DNA of 64,000 nucleotides, from NCBI RefSeq assembly GCF_000002425.4, contig NC_037255.1:8190063-8254062 (forward strand), written 5' to 3'. This document shows, piece by piece, positions 10,648 through 23,766 of this stretch. The translations under genes were made by a program, and so were the position numbers. This stretch comes from Physcomitrium patens. Taxonomy: Eukaryota; Streptophyta; Bryopsida; Funariales; Funariaceae. The notes beneath the pieces were generated by a model, which was not told the DNA's origin, searched no databases, and worked only from the letters and a program-made list of their open reading frames with translations. The stretch's first letter is position 1; every line of letters starts with the position of its first letter.

Positions 10648-13299
10648 CTCAGTACCACCGTTTCTAATTCAATCAGTCGCTGCCTTTGTGTTCAAATTAC
10701 ACGTCGCTCTTGTTAGTGTTGTTGCTATTTGAGCTACTGAAACTGCTCTGCATGTCTCTCACGATGAAGAAAAGAAACGCCTGAGCGCCACTGAACTACC
10801 AACTATTGTCCATGAAAACGTGTGTATTATCTCGGTGTTATCTAGTTGGAGGTTGGTTGAAACTCTTCTCTTTCACAGGATCTGCGGTACGATTTGTGCC
10901 CAAGTGCTCAAAAGAACTTTATAAACCTCCTCTGGTAAGCCAGTGAGGTGGGAGACTGTATCCAAATCCCGCTGCAATGCGTAGAATTCACAAGCCGAAT
11001 CATTCGTGTTTCTATCATCGCCTTTTAAACCGCATTGTGCTGCGGTGTCTGGTTCTCTTTCACTGAAATGCGAGAACCTTACTGTTCTTAGTTCCCATCT
11101 TGTTGCATTATGACGAATTCACACAACACAAGCCACGACGGATTCTTCGCATCGGCTCGACAGTAGCTTTTCGTGATCGACCGAAGCCCTCTCACGCTGT
11201 CACAACCTACATTGGGGACCTTTCCCGCACAAAGCATGCGATGAGACTCACCCAGATCGCAATCTTCGGCTCCGTCGATAAATGGTTACATTGCTTATTG
11301 TGGTGTTGCGTGATCAGCTGGGGCCCACTGTTTGTGTCCGGGATTCTTGTCCTACTTCTCTGCTGAGTCTCCTGTAATTGTGATCAACTCATCGCGTGGA
11401 ATAGGGAATTGATGATACTCTGTGGCTTGGAGACTTATGGTAGTGGCTCATGGTGGATTTTGGTTGGCTGTAGAGTTTGATCCTCAAGTGACTGTCACAA
11501 AATCTGAACAAGACCACGATGGTCGATTGAAGAACTTCCACTGCTTGTACATGAACCTTGTCACACTGTTTCACTCACACCGCATTCGAAATCGGTATAA
11601 TACTTAATAACATGCAGCAGAACAGAGAAGTGCACATGCTGGACAAGGCCAAGCAGTGAATGAAAGAACTGAGGAAACTGTAGAAACCGCTCCATTTCCA
11701 TGACCGAAGCGGATGGTTCCTTATGAGTATCTCAGCTTTTGCTAAAGCAGACATGCCAGTTTGAGAGGTGGCAAAACTTCCTCCGAGTACCACGTAGTGT
11801 CAGGCAAGTGCTACCAAAACCAGCCTCAGCTGCTCCCAATTGCGAACATTGTGGTCCTGGATTTGCAGGGTCGAACAGAGCGATATTGCCTGTACTGAAA
11901 CTCTCTCATTGGCTTTGTTGGTGAATATTATCGGCAACCAACTGGGCTCACATCAGACTTATTCCTTATTTTCGCATTTCCCGCTTCATCGCCAGTTCCA
12001 TGCGTTCTGTCGACTAGATTGTTGTTAGTGATTTCGAGAATCGGTCGATGTAGGAGCAATATCGGATTTTCAGGGTGGTTTCAGATTCTCTTCGCGGACT
12101 GTAAACCTCTTCGGTGGTGAACCCATCGAGCGAGGGGGCAGCCTTGTTCACGAGGTTTATTGTTTGGACACAGCAGCCTTGAGTCACAGTTTTCTTCGAG
12201 TGGTCGACGTCGAGTTAGCGCACACCAAGCTGGTGGTGCGTGATCTTGAATGTCAAAAGTGTCGACAAAAGTAGCACATAATTTAGCGGTAGACTTTGAC
12301 CGGCAAGTTGGGGTTCACAGCGATTAATTCGGGCAGCTGTGAGTATCAAATTAGGTGATCATTCTAGAAGCAAACGCCGTGCTAAGCTGCTGCAGCTTCA
12401 CTCAGGCTGAGGGTTATGTCTTTAATCATTCAAAGAGTGTTGTGAGAGTTGCATATTTGGGAATCGAGACATTTGTTACGAGCTCATGGTCAACTTAGCA
12501 TATCTACTAAAAATTCTCTTTCATTGAAATGCGTTCGTGTTCCTTGGTCGGCATGATTGGTAGTGACGAACTTGCTGATTTCGGACCCACCTGATGGGAT
12601 TCGGTGGGACCGCATGCACACAGCAAATGGTCCAACTACACATGCAGCCCTCCGTCATGCTACAACATGGTGAAGCAATCTGACTGTGCTTCTGGAGAAT
12701 GCATTTTACAGCATCGAGAGATTAAAGTCGATTACGAATCCATTTGTTCCAAGTGCATGGCACATGCACAATCTGATAACAAACCCTTTCAAGTCTCTTG
12801 CAGTCAAACGTTGTATTTTATTCAGATTATGCAATACAGTATCTCCGTGAAATCCCAGATAATTGCACCCGGATCAACTAGACTACTGAGCTTCTTTGAC
12901 TACCTGGAATTGAATCGAGATGTCTCGATTCTATAATGGTAGCTGTGATGTCAATTCACCAATATGTGTGTTCTAATCGTATCGTAGTAATAAACTTTAG
13001 GTTAAAAGTGGAGATTTGCAATGCTTCTAGGGCTCTCCAGAAGAAAGTAAGACATGCTTGAAACTGCCACCTCCTCCATTTAGATGGCTTCCACTTGATT
13101 GTTCAATTTTCACACCCCTGTGTCTGAATGAAGCAGGTTGTAGAATCTGTTCAGAATGACCCGACACTACAAAAGCATGGCAAAAGTTGTATCCAATTAT
13201 ACAAAATAATGCACTACCAAAGCATGGCATGCCAAGTTGTACTCAAGTATATCCAAAATATCTCTCTATCAAAGTATGCAAAATAATATCAAATAAAAT
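10648..13299. other. Non-AT-rich stretch without a supported gene
   Basis: Composition is gene-like, but no frame over about 110 codons exists. The longest (12604-12936, plus) is Cys-rich at its start and matches nothing I know. It could hold a non-coding transcript or small exons I could not join. Composition falls to AT-rich near 13260. Confidence 0.4.
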
Positions 13300-13940
13300 A
13301 AAAATAATTTGTATTCATTTTCTCACTCTATCAAACTAATGAATTTTGGTGTTTTCTTTTGTAATGGAGGTGTGTTTGCTTGGACAAGCTTGCTACCTTG
13401 TCTATTAGGTTTTATTTTCTATTTGATTACAAGAGCCATTCAATATGAAAAATTAAAAATAAAATTATTAATATATTACTATTTAATAAATCAAGAAATC
13501 TTCTTTTATTCTATTTATTTCTAAAGAATAGTCAATTTAAAAATAAAAAAAAAAAAAATCTATCAATTTTTTTGTACACTATTATATTATATGTATAGCA
13601 CATTTTATGGTCTAGAATCTATATAAACTATGCTTGTACTAGCATATTCAAAAAAATGAATATATATCTTTAGAGTATAAGTGGCAATATTAATAACCAC
13701 GCTATAAAAGCACTAATCCACACTTGATTTGAGCAATAGTTGAATATCTATTACAATCAAAAAGTAGGTGAAAAAATTACTCACAAATACCACTAAAACA
13801 AAAATAGCAATAGGTCAAAGTAGTCAAAGATTTCCAATAAAATGAAGGCCAATTAGGTCTTTTTTTTTATTAACATATGTGATAAAACATCTCTAATCAA
13901 ATAAATCTACTATAACATAATATAAGTTAACCACGTCCAA
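13300..13940. other. AT-rich intergenic DNA
   Basis: No gene or clear repeat seen, apart from A/T runs. It borders the decayed retroelement that starts at about 13941. Confidence 0.4.
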
Positions 13941-16900
13941 ATACCATAAAGATATAACAACATGCAAAGAAAGTCTAAAACATCAAAAAATTTAATTAAT
14001 TTTTCAAATTCTATAGGTGTTTTAAGTGATTGATGGTCCATTACTAAGAAAAATTCACTACCATACAAATTAAATCAAAATTGTGCTATTGCTTAAAGTG
14101 TACATTAAGATTCTCCTTCATATGAATTATATTTAGCTTTGGTATTATTGTTTGATTTATTGGCATAAGCAATTACAACTTCCTTGCGTTCATCATTTGT
14201 TTGAGTGAAGACAATTCAAATCCCTAAAATACTCTAATCTATATACAACTTGTATAACATCCCTAAAATAAGTCTTTATAGAATTGGTGCACTAGCCAAT
14301 TTATTCTTAAGTTCTATAAAATCCGGTTCTTTTTTATTACTCTATATCTACTTTTGATCATTTTTTATGAGTATAATTAAAGATTTTGCTATACGACCAA
14401 AATCTGAAAAAAAAATTTAGTAATGGTTGGCTAATCTTAAAAAAACTCTCAATTGACTCATATCTTTGGATCCTAAAATGCTTGTCAAAGCTTCTATCTT
14501 ACTCTTCACAATGCCAAAGCCTCTTAGATAAATCATATGCTACAAGTATTCCACATGTAAATGGAAGAATATACATTTACTAAGATGCAACTTTAGCCCA
14601 TATTCTATTAAGCACTGTAACACCATTTTAAGATATATTTAATGTCTTTTTTACTTATTAAAAACAAGAATACCATCAATGTAACATCTCACAAAAGGAA
14701 ATCTTCTAAGCACTCTATTCATCATCTTTTAGAATTTATTAAGTATATATTTTTAAATCTAAATGGTAGAAACTTCTTTTTATACAATCTATAGTTTTTA
14801 AATCCATTAATTATCTAAAACGCTATCTTATATCTATATCTTTTTTTCATTGGTAGTTGGTGATATCTAGATCTCAAATCTAATACTAAAGACCTTAGCA
14901 TACTCAATAATATAAAATATTTTTTTAAGGATAAACATGGTATATCTATTTGACTTTGATTTTTTTTTTTAATAGGCCTATAGTCACCATTCATCTACTT
15001 TTTTGTCTCGTTGCCAAAGATGTCTTTTTTAAAAGACATTATAGTAGCAAATTTATATTTTTTGTTAGAAATCTCTATCAATTTGGCATCCAAAAGCTTC
15101 TTAGTTTGTATTTTTATCAATTATCTTTCTACATCATTATATCTATAAAGTTTGCAAAATACAAGACCATCATCTACAAAAATCAATCTTCACTTCTTAA
15201 CTTTTAAGAAATCTTAAATCTTTCAATCTAAAAGTAAAAAAAATCCTTAAATTCTTTTAAAAAATTTTGTTCTTTTTTCCTTTCCACTCCTCCTTCAAAT
15301 ATCATATTTGATTTTTAATTCTTTATTGTTAATGGTGTTTTATTCTTGTTTGAAGTAGATGGCATTTTGTATGGTTGGTATACAATTTTAGTAGGTACAA
15401 AGTTCTTTTTTATGCTATATATTCATCAAGAATCTCATGATCATTTGAAGATATAGCAAAATATCTCTCAAGTAGTTTTTTTGTGTCCTATAATTTCAAA
15501 AGATGTAATGACTACCACATTTTGCTCTTAGCTATAGTATCATCCACCTAAGATAAAGTAAACTTTGTATTGCAGCCTATAGCTCTAAATATGATAGTAC
15601 AAATGACTATGTGTATACAAATGTTGATAATTTTCTATAGCAATAGCTAATATCCATGTCAAAAAATTCAAATATATTGCCATTCAAATAACATTCTTTT
15701 TTGATACTTAAAGATAAAATGATCAATCAATTGAATAGTGCTAGTAAAGAATTCTATAGTTTATACTTGCTTATCTATATTGGATTTTTTAATAACATTT
15801 TTTGCACCATTATATCTAAAATAGTATCTTATCTATCTTTACAAAATGCATAGATTTTTAAAAATGAATAAATATAAAAAAACATTCTTTATAGTTTTTC
15901 AAATATATTGATTATTGCTCAAGGTTGCTTATTATTCCATTTAACATTGTAATTTTTTTAATGAGGATTCAAAATATCTTGCTGAAATAGATGAAATGGC
16001 TCCTTGATATAATCACAAGCATCTTATAAAATAATTATGAGGGTCAAATTAATCTACCATTAGTAAGCTTTATGAGCCCAAGATTCTATCTCGACTACAT
16101 CAATAGGAATTGATAGACTTACAACATCATAAATATACTTGGAATTTTCAAAGTTCATCTCTTTAGACTTTAAAATCACATATATATTTTCAATGATATA
16201 GCTAAACTTGTTTATTTGTATAACTTTAAGATTTTGGATAATTCTAATGGATTCTTGAAATTAAATATTTTATTAGTCTTATAATCTATTTTGGTTTCTC
16301 ATTATGAAAAAGTCTTCATAAAGCCAACTAACAATAACAAAATCTACTAAATCATGTATTCTAAGTTGAACCTCATCAATCAAAGTAATATCTTATAATA
16401 TTACAGTGAAAGAAGTCTTAATTGTCTTGCTTTGGAGTGAACTAAGATAGCACTTCTTGATCTTCTTAATATGTTCAATGGCTACCTTCTTAGCCACTAG
16501 ATCTTTGTCTACATACAAGTATTTTTTAACCTTAATACATGCTTAAAAAATAGTTGCCAATTTAATACCAATGCCTCTAAAAAAATTTAATGATTAAATG
16601 TCTTTTTTGGAAGGCTGCCAAAAAATTAGTGTTATTATCAATAGAAAAATCTTGGAAGTATCATATGTGATTCTAACTTCTTTGAATAGCAAAGATCCAT
16701 CACTCCATACCTTAACTAATGTATCTTTGGCTTATTTTAAAAGCTCTTCTTTAGACTTTTACATTGATATTACCTTGTGTATTTTAGCCAAACATCACTT
16801 CTTGCTATTAGATTTTTCAAAGGCTATAGAAGATAACAAAAGTTTTTATAAATAGACTATTCATCCAAAATATCATCGACTTCTATTTCTACTATAACAT

Positions 16901-19900
16901 ATTATAAATAGTGATTGTTTTTCTTACATATAAATTATATATATTGAATGGCTTAGTGTCTATCGCCAACCTACCATTCAAGTCTATATAGATTTATTTT
17001 ATATTATATAAAATACTATAGTCTATATGAGGATATTTCATCCATAGTATAAAATGCTATAGCACCTACCAACACATCATACAAATCAATTTGGATAACA
17101 ATAGTCTTAGTCTTAATGGTTGTAATATCTATAATATCATTACGCTATGATTTAAGCAATAATAGTTGAATTGTAATTCTAATGGCTTTTTTTGACTTTC
17201 ATAAAGATATATTAATAATAAAGAAAAAATTAATTAATATATCCTTTTATAAATCTAAAGTTTTAATATTAGCCTTATCCAACATCAATAGTTGGATTTT
17301 AAAGTCTGATAAAATCTTTTGAAGTATACAGACTATTCCACTAGATCTTACAATCTACAACAAACTATATGTATTGTCTATTATTACAACTTTTGGTGTG
17401 ACACAAGATCTTTGAATGTCTAGTCTTTATAGTATGGTTTGAATTTGTATTGCTATTACATAAAGATTGGCTTCTTCCAATGATTTATCTTTTGATTCAC
17501 CTTCTTCAAGTGCCTATATTTTCATTGCTACAATGATTTCACATTTCTTAGTCCTACATAAAACAATGATTTTCTTTAATACTTCAATTACATCAACTTC
17601 AAGAGCTTTAACCATTTGATTACAAAATATAAACATCTAAAAAATTGTGGTTTCTCCAAAAAAAAATTCTATCTTTCTTTAGTAACTTGGTGTGATTTAT
17701 ACAAAGAACTGTTAACTTTGCATCTTTTTATACTACATGTGATCCTTTAGAATTCAAATCTTTTAAAAAATCTAGCTTGATGTTGTACTTCTCCAACTTG
17801 TGGATCAAGTATATTAGTAGAATCCTTTGGTACTTCTTTTTGTGCATGTGCCTTAGTGGTTATTATATAACTTGGCTCTCCTATACTACAAAAGATTCAT
17901 TCTTCAATCTATAAAATGATAAAATCACTTTTTTATTTTCCTGTAGAAGCATATTTTGTCTTTATTGCAGCTATAATTAATTCAAGTTAAGCTCGAATTG
18001 CCTCCAAATGAGTTTCATCTATAGTCTCATTCTTCTAATTTTTCATCTTTTTTATCATAAAGTTTGTCCTCTTTTCTTTATATTTTTAATCACCTTTAGC
18101 TTTTTTTTGGCTTCTTAATATTGACCGACCTTAGCTTTGGATAAAGAATTCAATACTTAGCTATAGAATAAGTAGAAGATTTACATCCTAAATAAAATTT
18201 CTCTTTGGATGGTTTAGATTTTATATCACATGTATTCTTTTGACAAAAACATGTGAGTATGGCAATCTTAGCAAGAACAAACTTGGCTTTTTTTTATAAT
18301 TTTAGAAAAAAAAATTATAAAAAGTATGGATATATTTATTTTATTTTTTAAATTAATAACAATAGAATTTGTGTCCAAAATGGCATACTCCAAAGTAGGT
18401 GGACTATCAAAAGATAAGTTGAATACTTCAGCTCTAACCAAATTCTTGAGCTCAAAGTCTACGATATTATATTAGTAGTTGATGAGTTGCACAATTAAGA
18501 CTCCTTAAGTGTTTTCTACCAACCTTCTAAGCTGGTGATAAACAACACCATATATCTCCTTTTCCTTCAATTGAAATTGCTTGAGCTTGAATATCTTGTC
18601 CAATCTTTGGCCTTAATACTTCAATCATAATACCTCAATAAAATTCAAAATATGGTTGAATGAAGATTTCCAATTCTCATCTACCTTGGCCTTACTTTTA
18701 TTTTCTTCTAAGTTCTTCATATCTTCAATCTTCAATCTAAAGTCTATTTTTTTTTCAATTTAAAAAATACCATTAATAACTCTTTGATCTAAAATTCTCA
18801 CTTATCTTCCAAATAAGTTTTCAAAATATGGTGCCTAATAATCTCGAAATGCTTCAATTTGTGTTTTGTATTGGACTTCAATCTTTAAATAGTTGTATCC
18901 TCTAAATATTAGAAGAGTATTTGTTATATGCTACAAAGATTGAACTTTTATCTTTTCTTAGCTTGGCTATTTCAACAAGCTCCAAATTCAATAATAAAGT
19001 TATCAAGTTCAATGATGCCTACAATACCAAAATATCTTCACATTCCTTAGATAGCTCCATAAACTTGCGCTTTTTTTTTTACTATTATATTACTATATTA
19101 TTATAAGTTTTTTCTTCTTTTAATAAATAATTTATTAATTTTATTTTAGGAATTTAAATATCAATTTTTTATTTTTTATTTTATTTTATTTTTAAAAATT
19201 AAACAAAAGACTTTTTATTCAATAAGTATTTTTTTTGACATACAATCACTAATCATTATTTATAATTTTGATCATTAATCAATTGCTTTGAATCAACCTC
19301 TAATCAATGATCGTATCATATTTACAACCTTTTGTATTAGTCATATTTTTCACTCTTAATCATTGCTTGTCTTATTTTAAGGTAACTGCTTATCATTGAT
19401 CAAAACTACCAAATGATCTTTTCTTCCGATTACCTCTTTTAATCTCTTATCATCGATCAATCTTTTAGAAATAATCCTCTATTTTAAATTTAATAAGTTT
19501 TTAGGGCCAAGCTAGTTGATAATGCTTAGATTGACAAAATAGATCACAATTTTATCTTTGTAAATGTTAATCTCTTCAATGTTAAAAATAATATTTATCT
19601 CAAATCTCTTCAAAGTATTTGCAACTTCTTCTTATAAATAGTTTTAATTTTCTATTAAGATGTCAAGTTCTAATTATTTAAACAACTTCACCTTGATAAA
19701 TTAATCTTTGTTACAAAATTTGACGTTTACTGTCTCAAGGTTACTAAAAAAGAGTTGTTGGTCTGCACAACCTTTTCTACTACAAGTTATAAACCTCTTT
19801 CACAACTTTCACACTCTCTACCAAATAAAAACTTGTCTTAGTAATGACAATACCTCTTTCTTTGATTGAGCTAAAGAACTCCAACTTCTTGGCACACATT

Positions 19901-20461
19901 TACTCTTTTTTTGTTTTCTATAATTCTCAACACAACCTTGCTCTCAACTTGTGCACTTGCTACTTTCATGGTAGTAATGCTACAAGACTTATTAGTCATA
20001 CTCACTTACAATGAATATTCTAACTTACAACCATTATACATATCAAAAATAATTTTTTGACATACACACATCCTTTTGCAAGTAAGATGTAGACTTCCCT
20101 ACAAAGAAGATGAACTAAGTCAATTGGATAAAAAATTCTATTTTGTAGATGATATTTGTCTTTTTTAGATAAAATTTATCAGTTTTGGATGAAAATAGTG
20201 AATCATCTATGTAAGACACTAAAGCATATTCCATACATCTAAAGTCAACAAATAAAAGCTATGGTGTTAATGAGCTTAAAATCCTTGCAATTTCAGCACT
20301 CATCAAGTAAAATTGTAAAATTGTAAAATTGATCATTTACAAGTAAAATATGTAGAAAAACCTCTCTATTGAAAAAAAAAATTCCACTACAATATAATAG
20401 AAGTCAAACCCCGCTTGAATACCATAAAGATATATTAATATGCAAAAAAGAATCTAAAACA
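13941..20461 (-). mobile_element. Heavily decayed Ty3/gypsy retroelement
   Basis: Read on the minus strand, remnants of reverse transcriptase (a GDYRPI motif near 14973-14990 and a Y-I-D-G-I-L catalytic-site relic near 14660-14681) and of RNase H (about 14010-14210) are recognisable. A gag/protease part would lie to the right. No integrase remnant is seen to the left, so the 3' part looks lost. A block around ATACCATAAAGATAT recurs at 13941-13984 and 20418-20461; the right copy is flanked by a primer-binding-site-like GCTTGAATACCA, marking the 5' LTR junction. The element is very old: extremely AT-rich, with breaks throughout, too many to count by eye. This fits long-term methylcytosine decay. 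Confidence 0.7.
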
Positions 20462-21573
20462 CTCTTTCAAAGGTTCAATTTGTAAACGATGAGCTTTCTT
20501 TGGATTTTAGAATACATATACTTACACGAAAGGATTTTAGGATTAAAGTCAAGTTTTCTTTTTCAAGACTCTTCTCAAGGTTAGGTCTAAGTGCTAATTC
20601 TAAGACTACCAATTATTGTGGCTGTTTGCTACAATAATGCAAACCACCAAAGACTAATATATTTCTAACAATTTTATTTATCAAACTATGGTTTGGTTTT
20701 TAGTAATATTAAAATTTTGTGTTAAATATTAATTACCTAAAATAATAATAATGATAATAATACATCTAGTGTTGATTTTTGATATATTACTTAAAATGAT
20801 GGCAAAACTATAGATTTTTAGAATATATTAGCATTGATATAAAATATGCTTTAAAAACTTGATTGATTATTAATTGATAGGTAAATAATTTATTTTAAAA
20901 TCTGAATGGCATGATTATATATATTAATAGCAATTATATTCAATATATAGACATGGATTTTTATTAATTAATTTAATTCTAAAATTTATTGTAATATTTT
21001 TTTTTCTTAGGTTAAAATTTTAGAAAGTCGAAAAAATTATAATTAAACATATGTATATGCTATGGTCTGAGTTTGCATAATTTAAATTTGTATGTCCAAA
21101 TAATTGCATAATACAAACAGAATCTTTGTATTATTTGGACATACAAATTTAAATTACCATGATAAGTCTTGTAAGTAAGAATTTGTCTTAGGATTCATTG
21201 AAAATTAACATGGGGCTTTCAGATCCCATGGTGGAATTAAATAATCATAAAACAAACTCTTAAAGAACCCTTGAGACTATTTTGTGGTGTTTAAGTAGCA
21301 AAAGAAACGTTTGTCCTTTTAGAAAATCACATAGATTCTTGTTAAAGCATCAGAAGAGAAGTGCTTTATCCATAAATATAATTTAATAAACTGCCATCTC
21401 TTTTACATGCTAAAATTTCTTTATTAAGCTTCCACTTCTAACTTAGTTAATCTGCAGCATTCTAAAACTTAAATATCATTATAAATATAAATCATTCAAA
21501 AGAAATAGAAAAATAGAAAAATAAAAAAATAAAAATAAACATGCATATATAAGCAACTCAAACTGTGTGTGAA

Positions 21574-21615
<42 letters not shown>

Positions 21616-22400
21616 TCAGATCAATTTAAACCAAATTCAATTGCAAGTTATTTACTAAAAAACTAAACTCTTTATGTAAAATATAATTATAAATAAAGGT
21701 GTTTCTAATATATATATACATATATATACATATATAATTAAAAACAATCTATTCAAAAAAAAAAAAAAAAACTGTAATTATCTAAGAAGTAGAATTATTC
21801 TCTTTAAATTATTTTAGAAATACATTTGTTACAAATACTCCACAAAATATGTCAATAAAAAATACTTTCCTTTGTCCAAAACGTTGCTAATTCTACATAT
21901 TTAGAAGCTTGCTGGAATTAGAACATATATGTATATATATATATATATATATATACATATTTGTCCAAGAAAATGCAAGAAAAAATTATCACTTTTCAAT
22001 CTAAATTTTTTAAGTGTTGTATTATTCTTGGCATCACCAAGATAGAAACACTCTTTTTGAATAACTTGTTTTGGGATACAGACCCACTCCTTTCCATACC
22101 CACTTTAAAACCCCCAGTTAAGGAACCCTAGAAATTACTTTTAAGCTGCATGAGAACTCTGCTTCAACACTCATTGTTAGACCTTTTGGATTGCATTTCA
22201 AGTTTTGCATTCAAGTTTTAGTATGCTTCACAGCACTCAATTTTGTTTAAAGATTTACATAAAATTGATGGATAAACATAACGACAGTGGAAAAGGAGCA
22301 CCAAGCAAAACAAAATCTACTCTGTTTTTTTTTCTTTTTCTTTTTATTATTATTATTATCATCATCATGAAAGATCGGAAGTGTTACTAGCTTTGGAAAT
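20462..22400. other. AT-rich DNA with TA microsatellites
   Basis: No gene seen. The right-hand LTR of the decayed element probably occupies the first few hundred bases, but its outer end is unclear. TA arrays lie at 21580-21612 and 21932-21955. A perfect inverted repeat is listed separately. Confidence 0.45.
21078..21156. repeat. Perfect 27-bp inverted repeat with short spacer
   Basis: Arm 21078-21104 (TAATTTAAATTTGTATGTCC and onward) is the exact reverse complement of 21130-21156. The 25-base spacer holds a second, shorter self-complementary pair (AATACAAA/TTTGTATT). In decayed surroundings a perfect 27-bp match suggests a fairly young foldback: a small MITE-like element, a hairpin RNA source, or a replication-error palindrome. 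Confidence 0.95.
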
Positions 22401-22659
22401 TTCTCTGACCAACATGTACTTCAATTCAAGGCCCAATCTAGGTATGAATAAATGCCATAGAGAGAGAAGATTTTTAAAATAAAATAAATACACAAGTAAA
22501 AACAAAGAAGAAAGACAACACAAATACAATCACAAACAAAAACAAACATAACAGACAACCAAAATAAAACAAAAATAAGTGTTTTTCACTTTCATACACA
22601 TGAACATCAAGAATACAACCATAGACCTAACATCTCATTCAATCCAACACAGTTTCTCT

Positions 22660-22691
<32 letters not shown>

Positions 22692-22872
22692 AACAAAACA
22701 AAACAAAAAAAAAAACACTAGAAATATTGACTAATGATGATACATAGGATAATCACTGCAGTGCAAGACTCAAAGTTGTAAGATGGAAACACCATTTGTC
22801 CACCTCTACCATCCATTTATTGAACGAAAAAATAATCAAACATATACACATACATACATACATACATAAACA

Positions 22873-22913
<41 letters not shown>

Positions 22914-23730
22914 ACACAATGTCTGTGATGGCAAGCATAACCCTACTCTTAGTTATATACCCCCACCCACTTAGCCCGAAGCCAAATGAATGCCATGACG
23001 ACTGCAACGCTTACACTACGCAGTGGAAGCAGCAGCAACACATGACACTAAATGAAGCTAAATGATAGAGAAATGATGAGTTAAGTGAGTCCTGTTAAGC
23101 CCTGCCCCACCACTCTGCTGCTTTGCTTTGCTTTATCCCTTCTTTTGCTTGGCTTGGAGGCATCCGTCAATCATAAAAGCATCTGTTTTTTTTTTCTTTT
23201 TTTAAAAATTTCTTTTGTGCTTTTTAAAGGTTACAGGGAGTTTGGGGCTTGGCAGGGAAAGCAGAAGAGACAGGAGAGTAGTTACAAATGCTACCATACA
23301 ATGCACACGTGGGTGTTTTCTGATACATTCACTCACTCTTCTTCTATTTCTATGGCTGAGCTTTTGCACTGGGCAGCTGCTGCCCCATGGCAGTGTCCCT
23401 GGCTGGATGCCCTGCGGATGAGATTTGCTCCTTTTCATCCTTATAACATGTTGACTTGCATGTGTCCAAAAGCCTGTGGTTTATCATCCATCCACATGTT
23501 CATCCAAAGTTTCATATCATTTGTATCATGTGAGCCCAACATGAGGGGGGGGGAGCCCTAAGTACCGAAAAACCAAAACACGGAATAATATGGATGTGCC
23601 CATTATTTATTGACCAGGTCTTGGTAAAAAGGAAGAGGAAATGTTTATTTTAGAGAATGTTGTGAAGTGGTGTACTGCAGCTTGAGATTATATCTTTGAA
23701 TTGTACAATGCTTTTCGGAAGAAGAAAGAA

Positions 23731-23766
<36 letters not shown>

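Noticed and set aside
23085-23561. 158-codon frame with a hydrophobic start
   Set aside because: The leucine-rich start looks like a signal peptide, but the rest includes translated T runs and G runs and resembles no protein family.
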